Source: MFD04580-c1 sp963702995 | GTDB taxonomy: Bacteria > Planctomycetota > Phycisphaerae > Tepidisphaerales > Tepidisphaeraceae | Reading direction: 5' to 3' | NCBI GenBank assembly: GCA_963702995.1 | Contig: OY969783.1 | Location: 1,550,001 to 1,614,000, forward strand | DNA: 64,000 bases | Shown here: positions 8,756-17,482 of the stretch, one piece after another | How positions within the stretch are numbered: position 1 is the first letter of the stretch | Layout: the number at the start of each line of letters is the position of its first letter | Notes under the pieces: model-generated | The model's input: the letters and a program-made list of their open reading frames with translations, nothing else | What the model was told of the DNA's origin: nothing | The model's database searches: none | Translations under genes and position numbers: made by a program

Positions 8756-9601
8756 TTGAGTCAAGGCCCTTTTCTTCCACCGCCTCCAAGCTTTGATTAC
8801 GTCCAGACGCGACGCGCGGACGTCATCCCTGTCGCGCGTCACGCCGCACTCCTGATGATTATCCTTGGGGCCCTGATCCTGCTCATCGGCGGCTTGAACT
8901 TCGCAGGCGTCATGTTGACGAGCCCGGAACAGTTGGCCCAGCAGCAACAGCAGATGGAGCAGGCACTTTTTGCCGGCGTTACGCCCCCCTCGTATTCAAC
9001 AGGAACGCTTCGCACCTTATCCCTGGTGATGGCGGTGGCGGTCATGATCGTTGGAGTCAGTATCGTGATCCTCCAGGGCCCGGTGCGGCGGGCGCGGACG
9101 TGGGGGGTGGTGACGGCCGCGGTGATCATCGGCGGGGTGACCGTGATGAACGGGTTGACGGTCCTGGTCGCGGGGCTCGCCGGACTTCAGGCGCCACAGG
9201 TCCTCCCCGTCGCGTGCATTTTTAGTCTGCCCCTCGTGATGTGTGTCGTTTTGCTGTTCCATCTCTTCCGAATTTATCGCATCGTCGGCGCTGCCCCCGG
9301 TGCGGCCGGGGTCGGGTACGTCCGGCCGCTCGCGTTCGCGCCGCCACCGAACTACGCTCCGGCGGCCGTAACGGCCGGCCCCGGGGGGGCGGCGGGGTTG
9401 CCGGGCTTCGCCGGTACTCAACCGCCGACGTTCGCGCCCGCCGCCGGGCGGTACGGGTACGCGCAGGCGTCGGACGCAACCTGGGCGCCCCAGTCGATCC
9501 TGCGGCCGCCCGCGCCGCCGTCAGGGCCGGGCGCATCGCCTCCGGACGCCGCGACGGGGGGATCCGAAGCGCCCCCCGCCGATTCCCCAGAACGAAGTTG
9601 A
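8756..9601 (+). CDS. four-helix membrane protein of unknown function
   Basis: I place the start at TTG 8756 because ggagg (8746-8750) lies 5 bases upstream and the protein then opens SQGPFLPPPPSFDYV, which is followed at once by conserved-looking membrane sequence. Upstream codons fall in intergenic repeats. The 281-residue protein has four hydrophobic segments (about residues 27-50, 82-104, 113-137, 145-168). A Gln-rich stretch lies after helix 1, and the C-terminal tail from about 175 is rich in Pro, Ala and Gly. No enzymatic motif is seen. The stop lies 27 bp from the convergent trpS gene. Confidence 0.7.
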   Translation: MSQGPFLPPPPSFDYVQTRRADVIPVARHAALLMIILGALILLIGGLNFAGVMLTSPEQLAQQQQQMEQALFAGVTPPSYSTGTLRTLSLVMAVAVMIVGVSIVILQGPVRRARTWGVVTAAVIIGGVTVMNGLTVLVAGLAGLQAPQVLPVACIFSLPLVMCVVLLFHLFRIYRIVGAAPGAAGVGYVRPLAFAPPPNYAPAAVTAGPGGAAGLPGFAGTQPPTFAPAAGRYGYAQASDATWAPQSILRPPAPPSGPGASPPDAATGGSEAPPADSPERS

Positions 9602-9628
9602 AGCCGGGCGGCCCCCGCCGATGCCGGA

Positions 9629-10741
9629 TCAGTTGATGGTCAACGTTCGCGGGAAGAAGTCCTGCTTCATCGCCTGTTTCGCAAGCTGAAGCGTCTCTTC
9701 GGCGATCGCGTTCGCGCGGCGCGTCCCCTGTCTTAGGGCGTCGAGCACGTCGTCGGGGCGCTGCTCGAACTGCTTGCGGCGCGTGCGGATCGGCTCGAGC
9801 AGGACGTTGAGCACTTCGATCAGCTTCCGCTTGATCATCACGTCGCCGACTTTGCCGTTTTGATACGCCTCGCGCTGCTCGGCGACCCAGGCCGCATCGG
9901 GGTTGAAGGTCTCGTGGAACGCCCAGAGGGGGTTTCGCGTCGGGTCGGTCTCGCCGGGGTCGGTGGCGCGGAGGCGCTTGGGGTCGGTGTACATCCCCAT
10001 CACCTTCTTTTGCACAACGTCGGCGTCGTCGGCGAGGAAGATCGCGTTGTTGAGCGACTTGCTCATCTTCAAAAGGCTCCCCTCGGCGTTGGGCGGGCCC
10101 AGGCCGACCAGCCGCTTGACCCGCCCCAGGCGCGGCTCGATCACCGGGAAGAGCGCGCCCTGTCGCAGGTAGTCCTTGTCTTGCGTGTGCGGGTCGATGC
10201 CGCAGTAAAGCTGGTCAAACCGCCGGGCGACCTCGCGCGTCAGCTCCAGGTGCGGGAGCTGGTCTTCCCCGACGGGGACGAGCCTGGGCCGAAACGCGAG
10301 GATGTCGGCGCATTGCCCGACCGCATAAAGGGGGAAGCCGAAGGGGTACTTGTCACCCAGGTCCTTGTCTTTGATCTCCTGCGTGAGGGTCGGGTTCCGC
10401 ATCACCCGGTTGAACGGAAGGAGCATGGCGAAGAAGAACGTCAGCTCGTCGATGGCCGGCACTTCGCTCTGGATGAACATCGTGCTGCGGTTGGGGTCGA
10501 TGCCGACCGCGAGCCAGTCGGTCGCGATGTCCAACACGCTCTGCCGGATCTCGGCCGGCTTGTCGGACCGGGTTGTGAAGGCGTGCTTGTTGGCGATCAG
10601 GAAGTAGCAGTCATACTCGTCCTGCAGGGCGAGCCGGTTCTCGATGCTCCCCACGTAGTGCCCCAGGTGAAGCTTCCCGGTGGGCGTGTCGCCGGTGAGG
10701 ATGCGGGGCTTGGTTTGGGCCGAGGAAATCGTGGCGGTCAT
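9629..10741 (-). CDS. trpS: tryptophan-tRNA ligase
   Basis: The 370-residue class I aminoacyl-tRNA synthetase charges tRNA-Trp. The HIGH-type motif is TPTGKLHLGHYVGS (about 19-32) and the KMSKS loop appears as LLKMSKSLNNAI near residue 223. FLIANKHAFTT and VPVGEDQLPHLELTRE are typical TrpRS segments that contact tryptophan and ATP. The length is slightly over the bacterial norm of 330-340. The ATG start follows directly from family alignment. Confidence 0.96.
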   Translation of the reverse strand: MTATISSAQTKPRILTGDTPTGKLHLGHYVGSIENRLALQDEYDCYFLIANKHAFTTRSDKPAEIRQSVLDIATDWLAVGIDPNRSTMFIQSEVPAIDELTFFFAMLLPFNRVMRNPTLTQEIKDKDLGDKYPFGFPLYAVGQCADILAFRPRLVPVGEDQLPHLELTREVARRFDQLYCGIDPHTQDKDYLRQGALFPVIEPRLGRVKRLVGLGPPNAEGSLLKMSKSLNNAIFLADDADVVQKKVMGMYTDPKRLRATDPGETDPTRNPLWAFHETFNPDAAWVAEQREAYQNGKVGDVMIKRKLIEVLNVLLEPIRTRRKQFEQRPDDVLDALRQGTRRANAIAEETLQLAKQAMKQDFFPRTLTIN

Positions 10742-10849
10742 AGGCGAGCGGTTATACCGGCGCTCACCCGGTTAAGCACGGAGAGCCGCCAGGGTCACCG
10801 TTCCCCCAAACGATCGATCGCGGATATAGCTCGTGGTGACCGAATTGTG

Positions 10850-10976
10850 GCATTCTTGGCATTTCTTGGCATTTCTTGGCGCTCTTGGCGCCCTGGCGCC
10901 CTGGCGTTCACTTCTCTTCGCTTGAGAACGAAATGAACGCCGAGACGCCAAGAGAAGAAACGCCGAGCGGGGAAAG
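10850..10976. repeat. family E inverted repeat
   Basis: cttggcgccctggcgttcac on the left and aaatgaacgccgagacgcca on the right are imperfect inverted copies. The left part also carries a short direct repeat, ggcatttcttggcatttctt. It fills most of the gap of about 270 bp between trpS and the next minus-strand gene. Confidence 0.6.
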
Positions 10977-11012
10977 ATGGAAAGACGAGGCTTCCGGCCC
11001 TGCGCGGCGGGC

Positions 11013-13017
11013 TTACTCACGTGGGCGACTCGTTGGCGGCGGGCTCGACGGGGGCCGTGCGGACGGAGCCGCGCTGAAGCGGGCCATCTGGTGCCGCAGG
11101 ACAGGGTCTTCGGGGCGAAGGGCCATCGCCTGCTTCTCAAGTCGGGTCGCCTCGTCGGGGTGACCAAGTCGGAACTGCACTTCGGCGGCCGTGTCGAGGA
11201 TGGCGGCGTTCGCCGGCGCGGCCTGATGCGCCTGTTCAATCAGCGTGCGGGCTTCGTCCAGGCGCTCATCGCAGCGAGCGCAGAGCCAGGCCATGTCGTT
11301 CATCGCGTCGATACTCTGCGGCGACGCTTTGAGCCTGGCCACGCGTTCGGCGTAAAGCGGGGCAAAAACGCGTGCCGCATCGTCCGCCCTGCCCGACCCC
11401 TTCAACCCCGTGACCAGGCTCATCGAGACGTCCGGCGGCAGGGGTGCATCCGGGCCCAGGGCCAGCAGGGCGTTGGCGAATTTGCTGACCCGCTCGGCAT
11501 CGTTGCGGGCGAGGGCGTCGTCCAGATAGCTGCCGTTCATCCAGATTTCAACGTAGCGTCGGACGCCCACGCCGAACGCCGAATCGGTGGTGGACAGGTT
11601 GAGCGCATAGCGGTCGGCGATCTCCAACGCGGCGCGAAGATGCTCGGCGCGGGCGAGCGGCTCGTCGCGGCGGCGCTCGACCTCGGCCATGCCGAAGTGG
11701 GCGCGGCCCAGCGCCGGCGGGCTGCTGTACGGGTCATGCAGGATCGCGCCGAACTCCGCCTCGGCGGCCGCGCTCCAGCCGGCGTCGATCAGGAAGTTGC
11801 CGGTATCCAGCCGCTTGAGCGGCGCGAAATAGCCCGACGCGTAGGCGGCCGCCCCCAGCGTTCGCGAAGTCCACGCGTGCCCCTGGCGGGCACGCACCTG
11901 GCTCAGCGCGTAGATCAGGTCGGGCCGGGCGGCTTCCGCCCCGAGCTGGGCGGCCGATGCGATGTCCCCGGCCAGGCCGTCGAGCGGGCCGGCCTTGGCG
12001 TGAAGGGTCAGCAGGCTCCGAAGAATTTCCGCTGGCTGGGCCGGCGTGCCAGACGAGGCGATTCGGCGGGCGGCGCCGTCGGCGAGCGCTGGGGCGGAGG
12101 CGCCGGTCGCGATGGCGAGCGCGTACTGCTCGCGAAGCAGGTCGGCGGCCGCCTGGGGATGGCCTTGACGCAGCCGCAACGCGACAAGGTCCGCGAAGAC
12201 CAGCCGGATCTCCGGGGCCACGCCTTCCGTCGCGGCGTCCGGGTCCGGATCCTCCTGCGGCTCGGTCCGATCGTCGGGAAGGCGCGGCGGAGTCGGCGGC
12301 CTGGCGACGGTGGCGGCCAGGGGCTTCTCCAGGTCGATCGCCCGCCGGAGCAACGGGGCGGCCGCGTCGGGGTTCGCAATAGCCAGGGCATGCCCTCCCA
12401 GCGCGATCAGCGGGGCGTCGCGGGCGACGCGGTCGGCGTCGGCCAGCGTCTCCTTCAGGACCGCCTGGGTTGTCTTGGCGGCCGCCGCGATCCGCGAGGC
12501 GTCGCAGAGGAGCGAGACGCCCACCCACCGGACCGGGCGCGACGGGTCCTGGACGACCAGCCGCCCCAGGACAGGCCACCCCGCTTCATTGGGCATCGCC
12601 GCAAGCTGCCGGAGGATGATCTGCCGCTTGGCGATGGGCATCCCCGGGCCGTACGCCTTGAGGAGCATTCGCGCCGCCGGCGGATCGCCCGGGGCATCCC
12701 AGGGGAGGGCGCGGAGCAGCGCGGCGGCTCGGCCGCGGATTCTCGGGGAACGGGGAGCGAAGGGCCGCCATCAGCGGTGATCGCGCGACCGCCCCGATTT
12801 TCAGCAGGCTTTCGGACGACGCGTTGCGGGTGTCGGGGTCATCATCGCCGAGATTGAGGATCAGCTCCGCGATCTGAGCGTCGCGAGGGGCTTCGTCGGT
12901 GGCCGGCGCGGTGGGTCGCGGTTCGGACGGCGCGGTCGCCTGCGCGCGGGCGATGCCCGCGAGCGCGGCGGAGCTGAGAAAGACGCTCGCGACGAAGAGC
13001 CCCCGGATGCGCTTCAT
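11013..13017 (-). CDS. secreted HEAT/TPR-repeat protein (frameshifted)
   Basis: The start at 13017 gives MKRIRGLFVASVFLSS and a signal peptide ending near ARAQA. An Ala/Pro/Thr-rich region and a HEAT-like segment follow (LNLGDDDPDTRNASSESLLK). After FPENP the frame is lost near 12730-12750. In the next frame it reads RGRAAALLRALPWDAPGDPP and then MLLKAYGPGMPIAKRQII. The remaining 550 residues are helical and alanine-rich with TPR-like units, for example LGRAHFGMAEVERRRDEPLA and DAMNDMAWLCARCDERLDEA. It probably scaffolds protein interactions in the periplasm. No catalytic motif is visible. Total about 668 residues. Confidence 0.75.
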
Positions 13018-13209
13018 CCGATCTACTCTATCGTCGGCCGCGACGTCGCCGCAAGCGGCGTTGATGAGCATTTGATCAGGCCGGGTGCGGCTGGTTCTTG
13101 TGGAAACCCCCGCCAGAACGGAGGACGTGGTCGACCACGCCACCGCGTGATGCGGCGTGGTGAACCGCGTACTACGTTGCCACAAAACTCGGCCCCGGCC
13201 ACCAGGCCT

Positions 13210-13271
13210 CGAACGCCGCCGTCTTCGTCGGCTTGATGCGAAAGGCCGACGGGGACGTCGGCGTTCCCACG
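13210..13271. repeat. family B inverted repeat, second copy
   Basis: gaacgccgccgtcttcgtcg and ccgacggggacgtcggcgtt form the arms, ending in cccac. The copy lies in the divergent 424-bp gap between the repeat-protein gene and rodA. The same gap also holds a perfect gtggtcgaccac palindrome near 13127-13138 and a looser ttgtggaa/ttgccacaa pair. I see no convincing promoter. Confidence 0.7.
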
Positions 13272-13441
13272 GAGTGCGCGGTTCGCGCAAGAGCGGGACG
13301 GATCGATTGCATCGGCCGCTGGCGGTACGATGCGTGGCTTGTCCGGCCACGGCGGGGCCGGCTGATGCTTTGGTACTCTCGAATCGCGCCCGGCGCTCCC
13401 GCGCCCGGGGCGCGCCCTTTCGCGGAAGAGCGGACGAACCC

Positions 13442-14689
13442 ATGAAGGCCTCCTCGGTGACGGAAAACCGCTTCCTGCGACAGCTCGGCATCGCCACGAA
13501 CTGGCCGGTGCTGGTGGCGGTGCTGGTGCTGTCGTCGCTAGGGGTCGTCAGCATCTGGGCGGACGAGCGGTCCGACGCGATCAAGCAGATCGTCTTCATG
13601 GGCGTGGGGCTGTCATTCATGATGTTATTCCAGACGATCAACTACCAGACGCTGGGGCGCTATGCCTGGGGGTTCTACTTCTTCAGCATGGGGTTGATCC
13701 TGTATACGGTCGTCGGCGGGATCGCCGACGCACACCACGTGGCGTTGCCGGGGGTTCATCCGATCAAGGGGCAGTGCAACTGGATCACGTTCCGGTTCAG
13801 CAGCACGTTGTCGTTCGGGCTTCAGCCGTCGGAACTGACGAAGATCGGCTTCGTTGGAGTCATGGCGCGATACCTGCGGTTTCGGTCGAATTACCGCACG
13901 CTCGCGGGGCTGATGATGCCGTTCGGGCTGGCGGTGATCCCGCTGGTGCTGATCCTCAAGCAGCCGGACCTGGGGACGGCGCTGGTCTTCATCCCCGCGC
14001 TGTTCGCGATGCTCTTCATCGCCGGCGCCAAGATGCGGCACCTGCTGGCGATCGTCGCGCTCGGCGCGGCGCTGGCGCCGGTGGCATGGCTGTCAGGGAA
14101 GGATGATCACGGCGTCGCCCACAGCCACATCCCGGGGCTGAAGTACCTGCCCGAGCTCGTGAAGAACTATCAGCGCGAGCGGGTTTATTCGATGTTCAGC
14201 GACGATCCGCATACGGCGCAGCACGCCGGTTATCAGCAGGGCCACTCCGTGATCGCCTTCGGGTCGGGGGGCCTGCTCGGGAAAGGGGCGGGGCAGATCC
14301 CGATCGGAAGGTCCGTCCCCGAAGCGCACAACGACATGGTGTTCGCCTTGATCGGCGAGCAGTTCGGTTTCTTAGGGGCGGCCGCCGTGCTCGGGTCGTA
14401 CCTGGTCCTCTTCGCCGCGGGCGTCGAAATCTCCGCCGGCACGCGCGAGCCGTTCGGCCGGCTGGTGGCGGCCGGGGTCGTCTCCATGCTCGCCGGGCAA
14501 ACCTTCATGAACCTCATGGTCGCCACGCGCCTGATGCCCGTGACCGGCCTCACCCTCCCCTTCGTCAGCTACGGCGGCAGCAGCCTCCTCGCCAGCTTCA
14601 TGGCCGTGGGCCTCCTGCTGAACATCGGCCAGAACCGCCCCCTCGTCATGGCGAAGACGGCGTTCGGGTTTGGGGAAGAGGAAGAGTGA
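13442..14689 (+). CDS. rodA: RodA/FtsW family SEDS peptidoglycan glycosyltransferase
   Basis: The 415-residue polytopic membrane protein polymerises lipid II together with a class B penicillin-binding protein. Diagnostic SEDS segments are QPSELTKIGFVGVMARYL, ILKQPDLGTALVFIPALFAM, PEAHNDMVFALIGEQFGF (the conserved Asp of the catalytic loop) and the C-terminal LPFVSYGGSSLL. I prefer RodA over FtsW because of the VTGLTLPFVSYGGS ending and a short N-terminus, but the distinction is uncertain without a tree. Start ATG 13442 gives MKASSVTENRFLRQLG. Upstream in-frame codons run through repeat B and are excluded. Confidence 0.88.
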   Translation: MKASSVTENRFLRQLGIATNWPVLVAVLVLSSLGVVSIWADERSDAIKQIVFMGVGLSFMMLFQTINYQTLGRYAWGFYFFSMGLILYTVVGGIADAHHVALPGVHPIKGQCNWITFRFSSTLSFGLQPSELTKIGFVGVMARYLRFRSNYRTLAGLMMPFGLAVIPLVLILKQPDLGTALVFIPALFAMLFIAGAKMRHLLAIVALGAALAPVAWLSGKDDHGVAHSHIPGLKYLPELVKNYQRERVYSMFSDDPHTAQHAGYQQGHSVIAFGSGGLLGKGAGQIPIGRSVPEAHNDMVFALIGEQFGFLGAAAVLGSYLVLFAAGVEISAGTREPFGRLVAAGVVSMLAGQTFMNLMVATRLMPVTGLTLPFVSYGGSSLLASFMAVGLLLNIGQNRPLVMAKTAFGFGEEEE

Positions 14690-14760
14690 GCCGTCGCGCG
14701 TCGTCGCCCGCCGCCGTCCAGCGGCACAGGGGCAACGACGCCGGTCTGGCGATCGCCCGG

Positions 14761-15393
14761 TCAGCGAACGCCCCCGCGACCCAGCAGGTCGAACATGTTC
14801 TCGTCGGCGCAAGCCTTGAAGAAGGCGGCGGATTCGGGGTTGCGATAGTTGCCGAGCATCGCGGTGATCATCGGCAGCGTGGTCATTATCGGGATGCCGG
14901 CCCCGGCGAGCAGCGCCCGCGCGTTCGCCGCGGCCGATTTCGTGCAGGCGCCGCACTGATCGATCAAGGCGATGATGTTGAACCCCTCGTCCTTGGCGCT
15001 GATCGCCGGAGGGACCAGGCAGACGTCCGTGGTCAGCCCGGACATCAGAAGGTTCGGGCGGCCGGCGCCCTGGACGGCGGCCGCGAAGGCGGGGTCCTCC
15101 CAGGCGTTGATCACCCCGGTGCGACGGATTCGCGCCGCAAATTCGTCCGGCATGAGCGTGCTGAACTCCGGGAGCAGCGGCCCTTGCGCCTCGGTCTCGA
15201 GGCTGCTCGTCAGGACAATCGGAACGCCGGCTCCTTTCGCGAAACGCGCCATCAGGCGCACCCATAGCTTCAGCTCTTCACGCTCGGCGGGCGACAACTC
15301 ACCCGCCCAGTTAATCGTCCCGACCTGATGGTCAACGAGGATCAGCGCGGTGTTCTTGGAATTGAATGCCGCGGGGGCATACGAGGAAGCCAT
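14761..15393 (-). CDS. isochorismatase-family cysteine hydrolase (YcaC-like)
   Basis: The protein has 210 residues. ALILVDHQVGT carries the catalytic Asp, INAWEDPAFAAAV is the YcaC-like signature, and GLTTDVCLVPPA carries the nucleophile Cys. The physiological substrate of such enzymes is usually unknown (amide or carbamate hydrolysis). The ATG at 15391-15393 has ggag 6 bases upstream; a GTG two codons earlier is the alternative. A large palindrome sits about 60 bp upstream, and a MarR gene lies upstream on the same strand, so MarR control is likely. Confidence 0.88.
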   Translation of the reverse strand: MASSYAPAAFNSKNTALILVDHQVGTINWAGELSPAEREELKLWVRLMARFAKGAGVPIVLTSSLETEAQGPLLPEFSTLMPDEFAARIRRTGVINAWEDPAFAAAVQGAGRPNLLMSGLTTDVCLVPPAISAKDEGFNIIALIDQCGACTKSAAANARALLAGAGIPIMTTLPMITAMLGNYRNPESAAFFKACADENMFDLLGRGGVR

Positions 15394-15454
15394 GGTCACT
15401 CCGGTTGGGGGGCTGTGCCCCGCCCTCCCCTTGGGGAACGACGGGGGCAGATAG

Positions 15455-15486
15455 TCTAAACTTGAACGATATGGTTCAAGCTTAGA
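15455..15486 (-). promoter_or_regulatory. candidate MarR operator, upstream of the isochorismatase gene
   Basis: tctaaacttgaac (15455-15467), a 6-bp spacer (gatatg) and gttcaagcttaga (15474-15486) form an inverted repeat matching at 12 of 13 positions. Its size and symmetry fit a MarR dimer site. It lies between the marR stop and the hydrolase start, where it could repress the hydrolase. Confidence 0.75.
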
Positions 15487-15539
15487 CAGGTTGGGCGTAT
15501 CAGGTCAACTCGCGCTCATTTATTGGGGTGCGCGGCGGG

Positions 15540-16028
15540 TCAGTCCGCGGCCGCATTGGCTGGCGGGGCGGGGCCCAGGCCCGATTCGACCCGGGCGAGC
15601 TGCAGGGTGAGGAACAGAAGCTCATCGGCCGACAGCGGCGCCCAGGCTTTTTTCAACGCCGCGCGGTGATCGGGGAAGATCGCGGCAAGCCGGTCGCGGG
15701 CCGCGGAAGTGAGGTGGACACGCTTCACGCGCCCGTCGTCGGGGTCGGCGCGGCGTTCGATCATCTTGAGCGTTTCAAGGTTCTCAATGACGACGGCGAT
15801 ATTCCCCTTGGTCATCAAGAGCCGCCCGGCCAACTGCTGTTGCGTACACCCTTCGCTCCTCTGCACGGTGACGAGCACGTCGAACTGCGGGCCGGTCAGG
15901 CCGTGTCGCGCCAGCATTAGCTCCATGTGGCGGTGGAGCCGCCCGAAGGCTCTGGCCAGTTGAACCCATGCCGCGACTTCGGGCCCGGCGGCCGCTCGAG
16001 TGGCGAGGTTGGCGCGCTTGCTGGTCAT
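15540..16028 (-). CDS. MarR family transcriptional regulator
   Basis: The 162-residue winged-helix protein has a recognition region QQLAGRLLMTKGNIAVVIEN and a wing RRADPDDGRVKRVHLTSAA, which is the D-x-R-x-x-x-x-x-LT signature. I chose ATG 16028 (MTSKRANLATR), which gives the usual MarR length; further upstream codons add an unrelated, Trp/Arg-rich leader. It likely binds the palindrome at 15455-15486 and derepresses the hydrolase in response to a small aromatic ligand. The ligand is not deducible. Confidence 0.9.
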   Translation of the reverse strand: MTSKRANLATRAAAGPEVAAWVQLARAFGRLHRHMELMLARHGLTGPQFDVLVTVQRSEGCTQQQLAGRLLMTKGNIAVVIENLETLKMIERRADPDDGRVKRVHLTSAARDRLAAIFPDHRAALKKAWAPLSADELLFLTLQLARVESGLGPAPPANAAAD

Positions 16029-16260
16029 TGGCAGACACCACTGCTCCCGCGCCGACGCGAGCCCATTCTCGCGGCCGGTCGAGAAGCTAACGGTCGGGAA
16101 GTTTAGCGTCATCGGTAGCGCAAAGCCGCCATATTCCCGCCGCGTCGGTCGGGTCGGCGCGGGCTTCGGGCGGCCGGCCCACAGATCGATCGACAACGCC
16201 TCGACCGACCACGCCTCGATCAATCGTGCCTTGCCGGGCGGTTCATGTTAGATTTCGCGC

Positions 16261-17292
16261 ATGGCCGCCTCGGACGCCCCGCTCCGCGAAACCCTGCTCA
16301 AGCTGTGCCGCCGCGAGGACCTCACGCGCGAGGAGGCGCGGGCGGCGTTTGAGCATGTGATGTCGGGCGAGGCGGGGGAAGCGCAGATCGGCGGGTTGCT
16401 GGTCGGGCTGGCGGCGAAGGGGACCACCGTCGATGAACTGGTCGGCGCGGCGACGGTGATGCGGGAGAAAGCGGTCGGGGTGGGGTGCGAGGTGGACGGC
16501 GTCGTCCTGGATACGTGCGGCACCGGCGGCGACGTGCGCGGGACGTTCAATATTTCGACGGCGGCCGCCCTCATCGCGGCGGCGTGCGGAGTGAAGGTCG
16601 TCAAGCATGGCAACCGGTCGGCGTCCGGCAAATCGGGGTCGGCGGATGTGCTGGAGCGCCTGGGGGTGCGGCTGGAGCTGTCGGCGGCGCAGCTCCGCAA
16701 ATGCCTCGACGAGGCCAACATCTGCTTTGCCTTCGCGCGATCGCACCACCCGGCGATGAGGTTCGTCGCGGCCGCCCGGTCTTCGCTGGGGATACCGACG
16801 ATCTTCAACCTCCTGGGCCCGCTGACCAACCCGGCGCAGGCGCGACACCAGCTCCTTGGGGTGTTCGCCCCCGAGCTGACCGACCGCATGGCGGCCGTCC
16901 TCCGGGAGCTGGGGAGCGAGCGGGCGTGGGTCGCGCACGGCGACGACGGGCTGGACGAACTCTCCACCCTTGGCCCCACGCGGATCAGCGAGCTGCGGGA
17001 CGGGCGCATCCACACCTTCACAGTCCGGCCCGACGAACTGGGCCTGCCGTATGCCCGGTTGAGCGACTTGCAGGCGAATAGCCCCCAAGCCTCGGCCGAA
17101 GCGATCCGCATGATGGTTCAGGGGAGGCCGGGCGCGGTGCGCGACATCTGCGTGCTTAACGCGGCGGCCGCGTTAGTTGTCGCGGGGCGGGCGCCGGACC
17201 TTCACGAAGGGGTCGCGATCGCCGAGCACGCGATCGACCACGGCAACGCCGAGCAGGTGCTGAGTTCGCTGGTGAAGTGGTCCAATGCCTGA
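16261..17292 (+). CDS. trpD: anthranilate phosphoribosyltransferase
   Basis: The 343-residue enzyme transfers phosphoribose from PRPP to anthranilate, the second step of tryptophan synthesis. DTCGTGGDVRGTFNISTAAA is the PRPP-binding loop. VKHGNRSASGKSGSADVLE is the next conserved segment. NLLGPLTNPA and HGDDGLDELS are also canonical. No other trp biosynthesis gene is adjacent, so the pathway is scattered, apart from trpS some 5.5 kb away. Confidence 0.97.
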   Translation: MAASDAPLRETLLKLCRREDLTREEARAAFEHVMSGEAGEAQIGGLLVGLAAKGTTVDELVGAATVMREKAVGVGCEVDGVVLDTCGTGGDVRGTFNISTAAALIAAACGVKVVKHGNRSASGKSGSADVLERLGVRLELSAAQLRKCLDEANICFAFARSHHPAMRFVAAARSSLGIPTIFNLLGPLTNPAQARHQLLGVFAPELTDRMAAVLRELGSERAWVAHGDDGLDELSTLGPTRISELRDGRIHTFTVRPDELGLPYARLSDLQANSPQASAEAIRMMVQGRPGAVRDICVLNAAAALVVAGRAPDLHEGVAIAEHAIDHGNAEQVLSSLVKWSNA

Positions 17293-17482
17293 TCCTTTGC
17301 GCGAATGGGCCTCATCACGCACAGCTATTCAGGGGTGGGGGCGCGACCCTCTCACGCTTAGAAATGGGCGGACGAACCGGTCCGGGCGACCTTTCAGTAA
17401 ATCGAATTTCCGCTTCCAAAGGAAGCGCGCGGTTATAATTCATCGAAGGGCGGCCCTCACGGATAAGCTGGGTAGGATGACC

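Noticed and set aside
10977..12857. Long open frame on the plus strand opposite the repeat-protein gene
   Set aside because: The opposite strand encodes a coherent helical repeat protein with a signal peptide. The plus frame is Arg/Gly-rich with no domain, as expected of an antisense shadow in GC-rich DNA.
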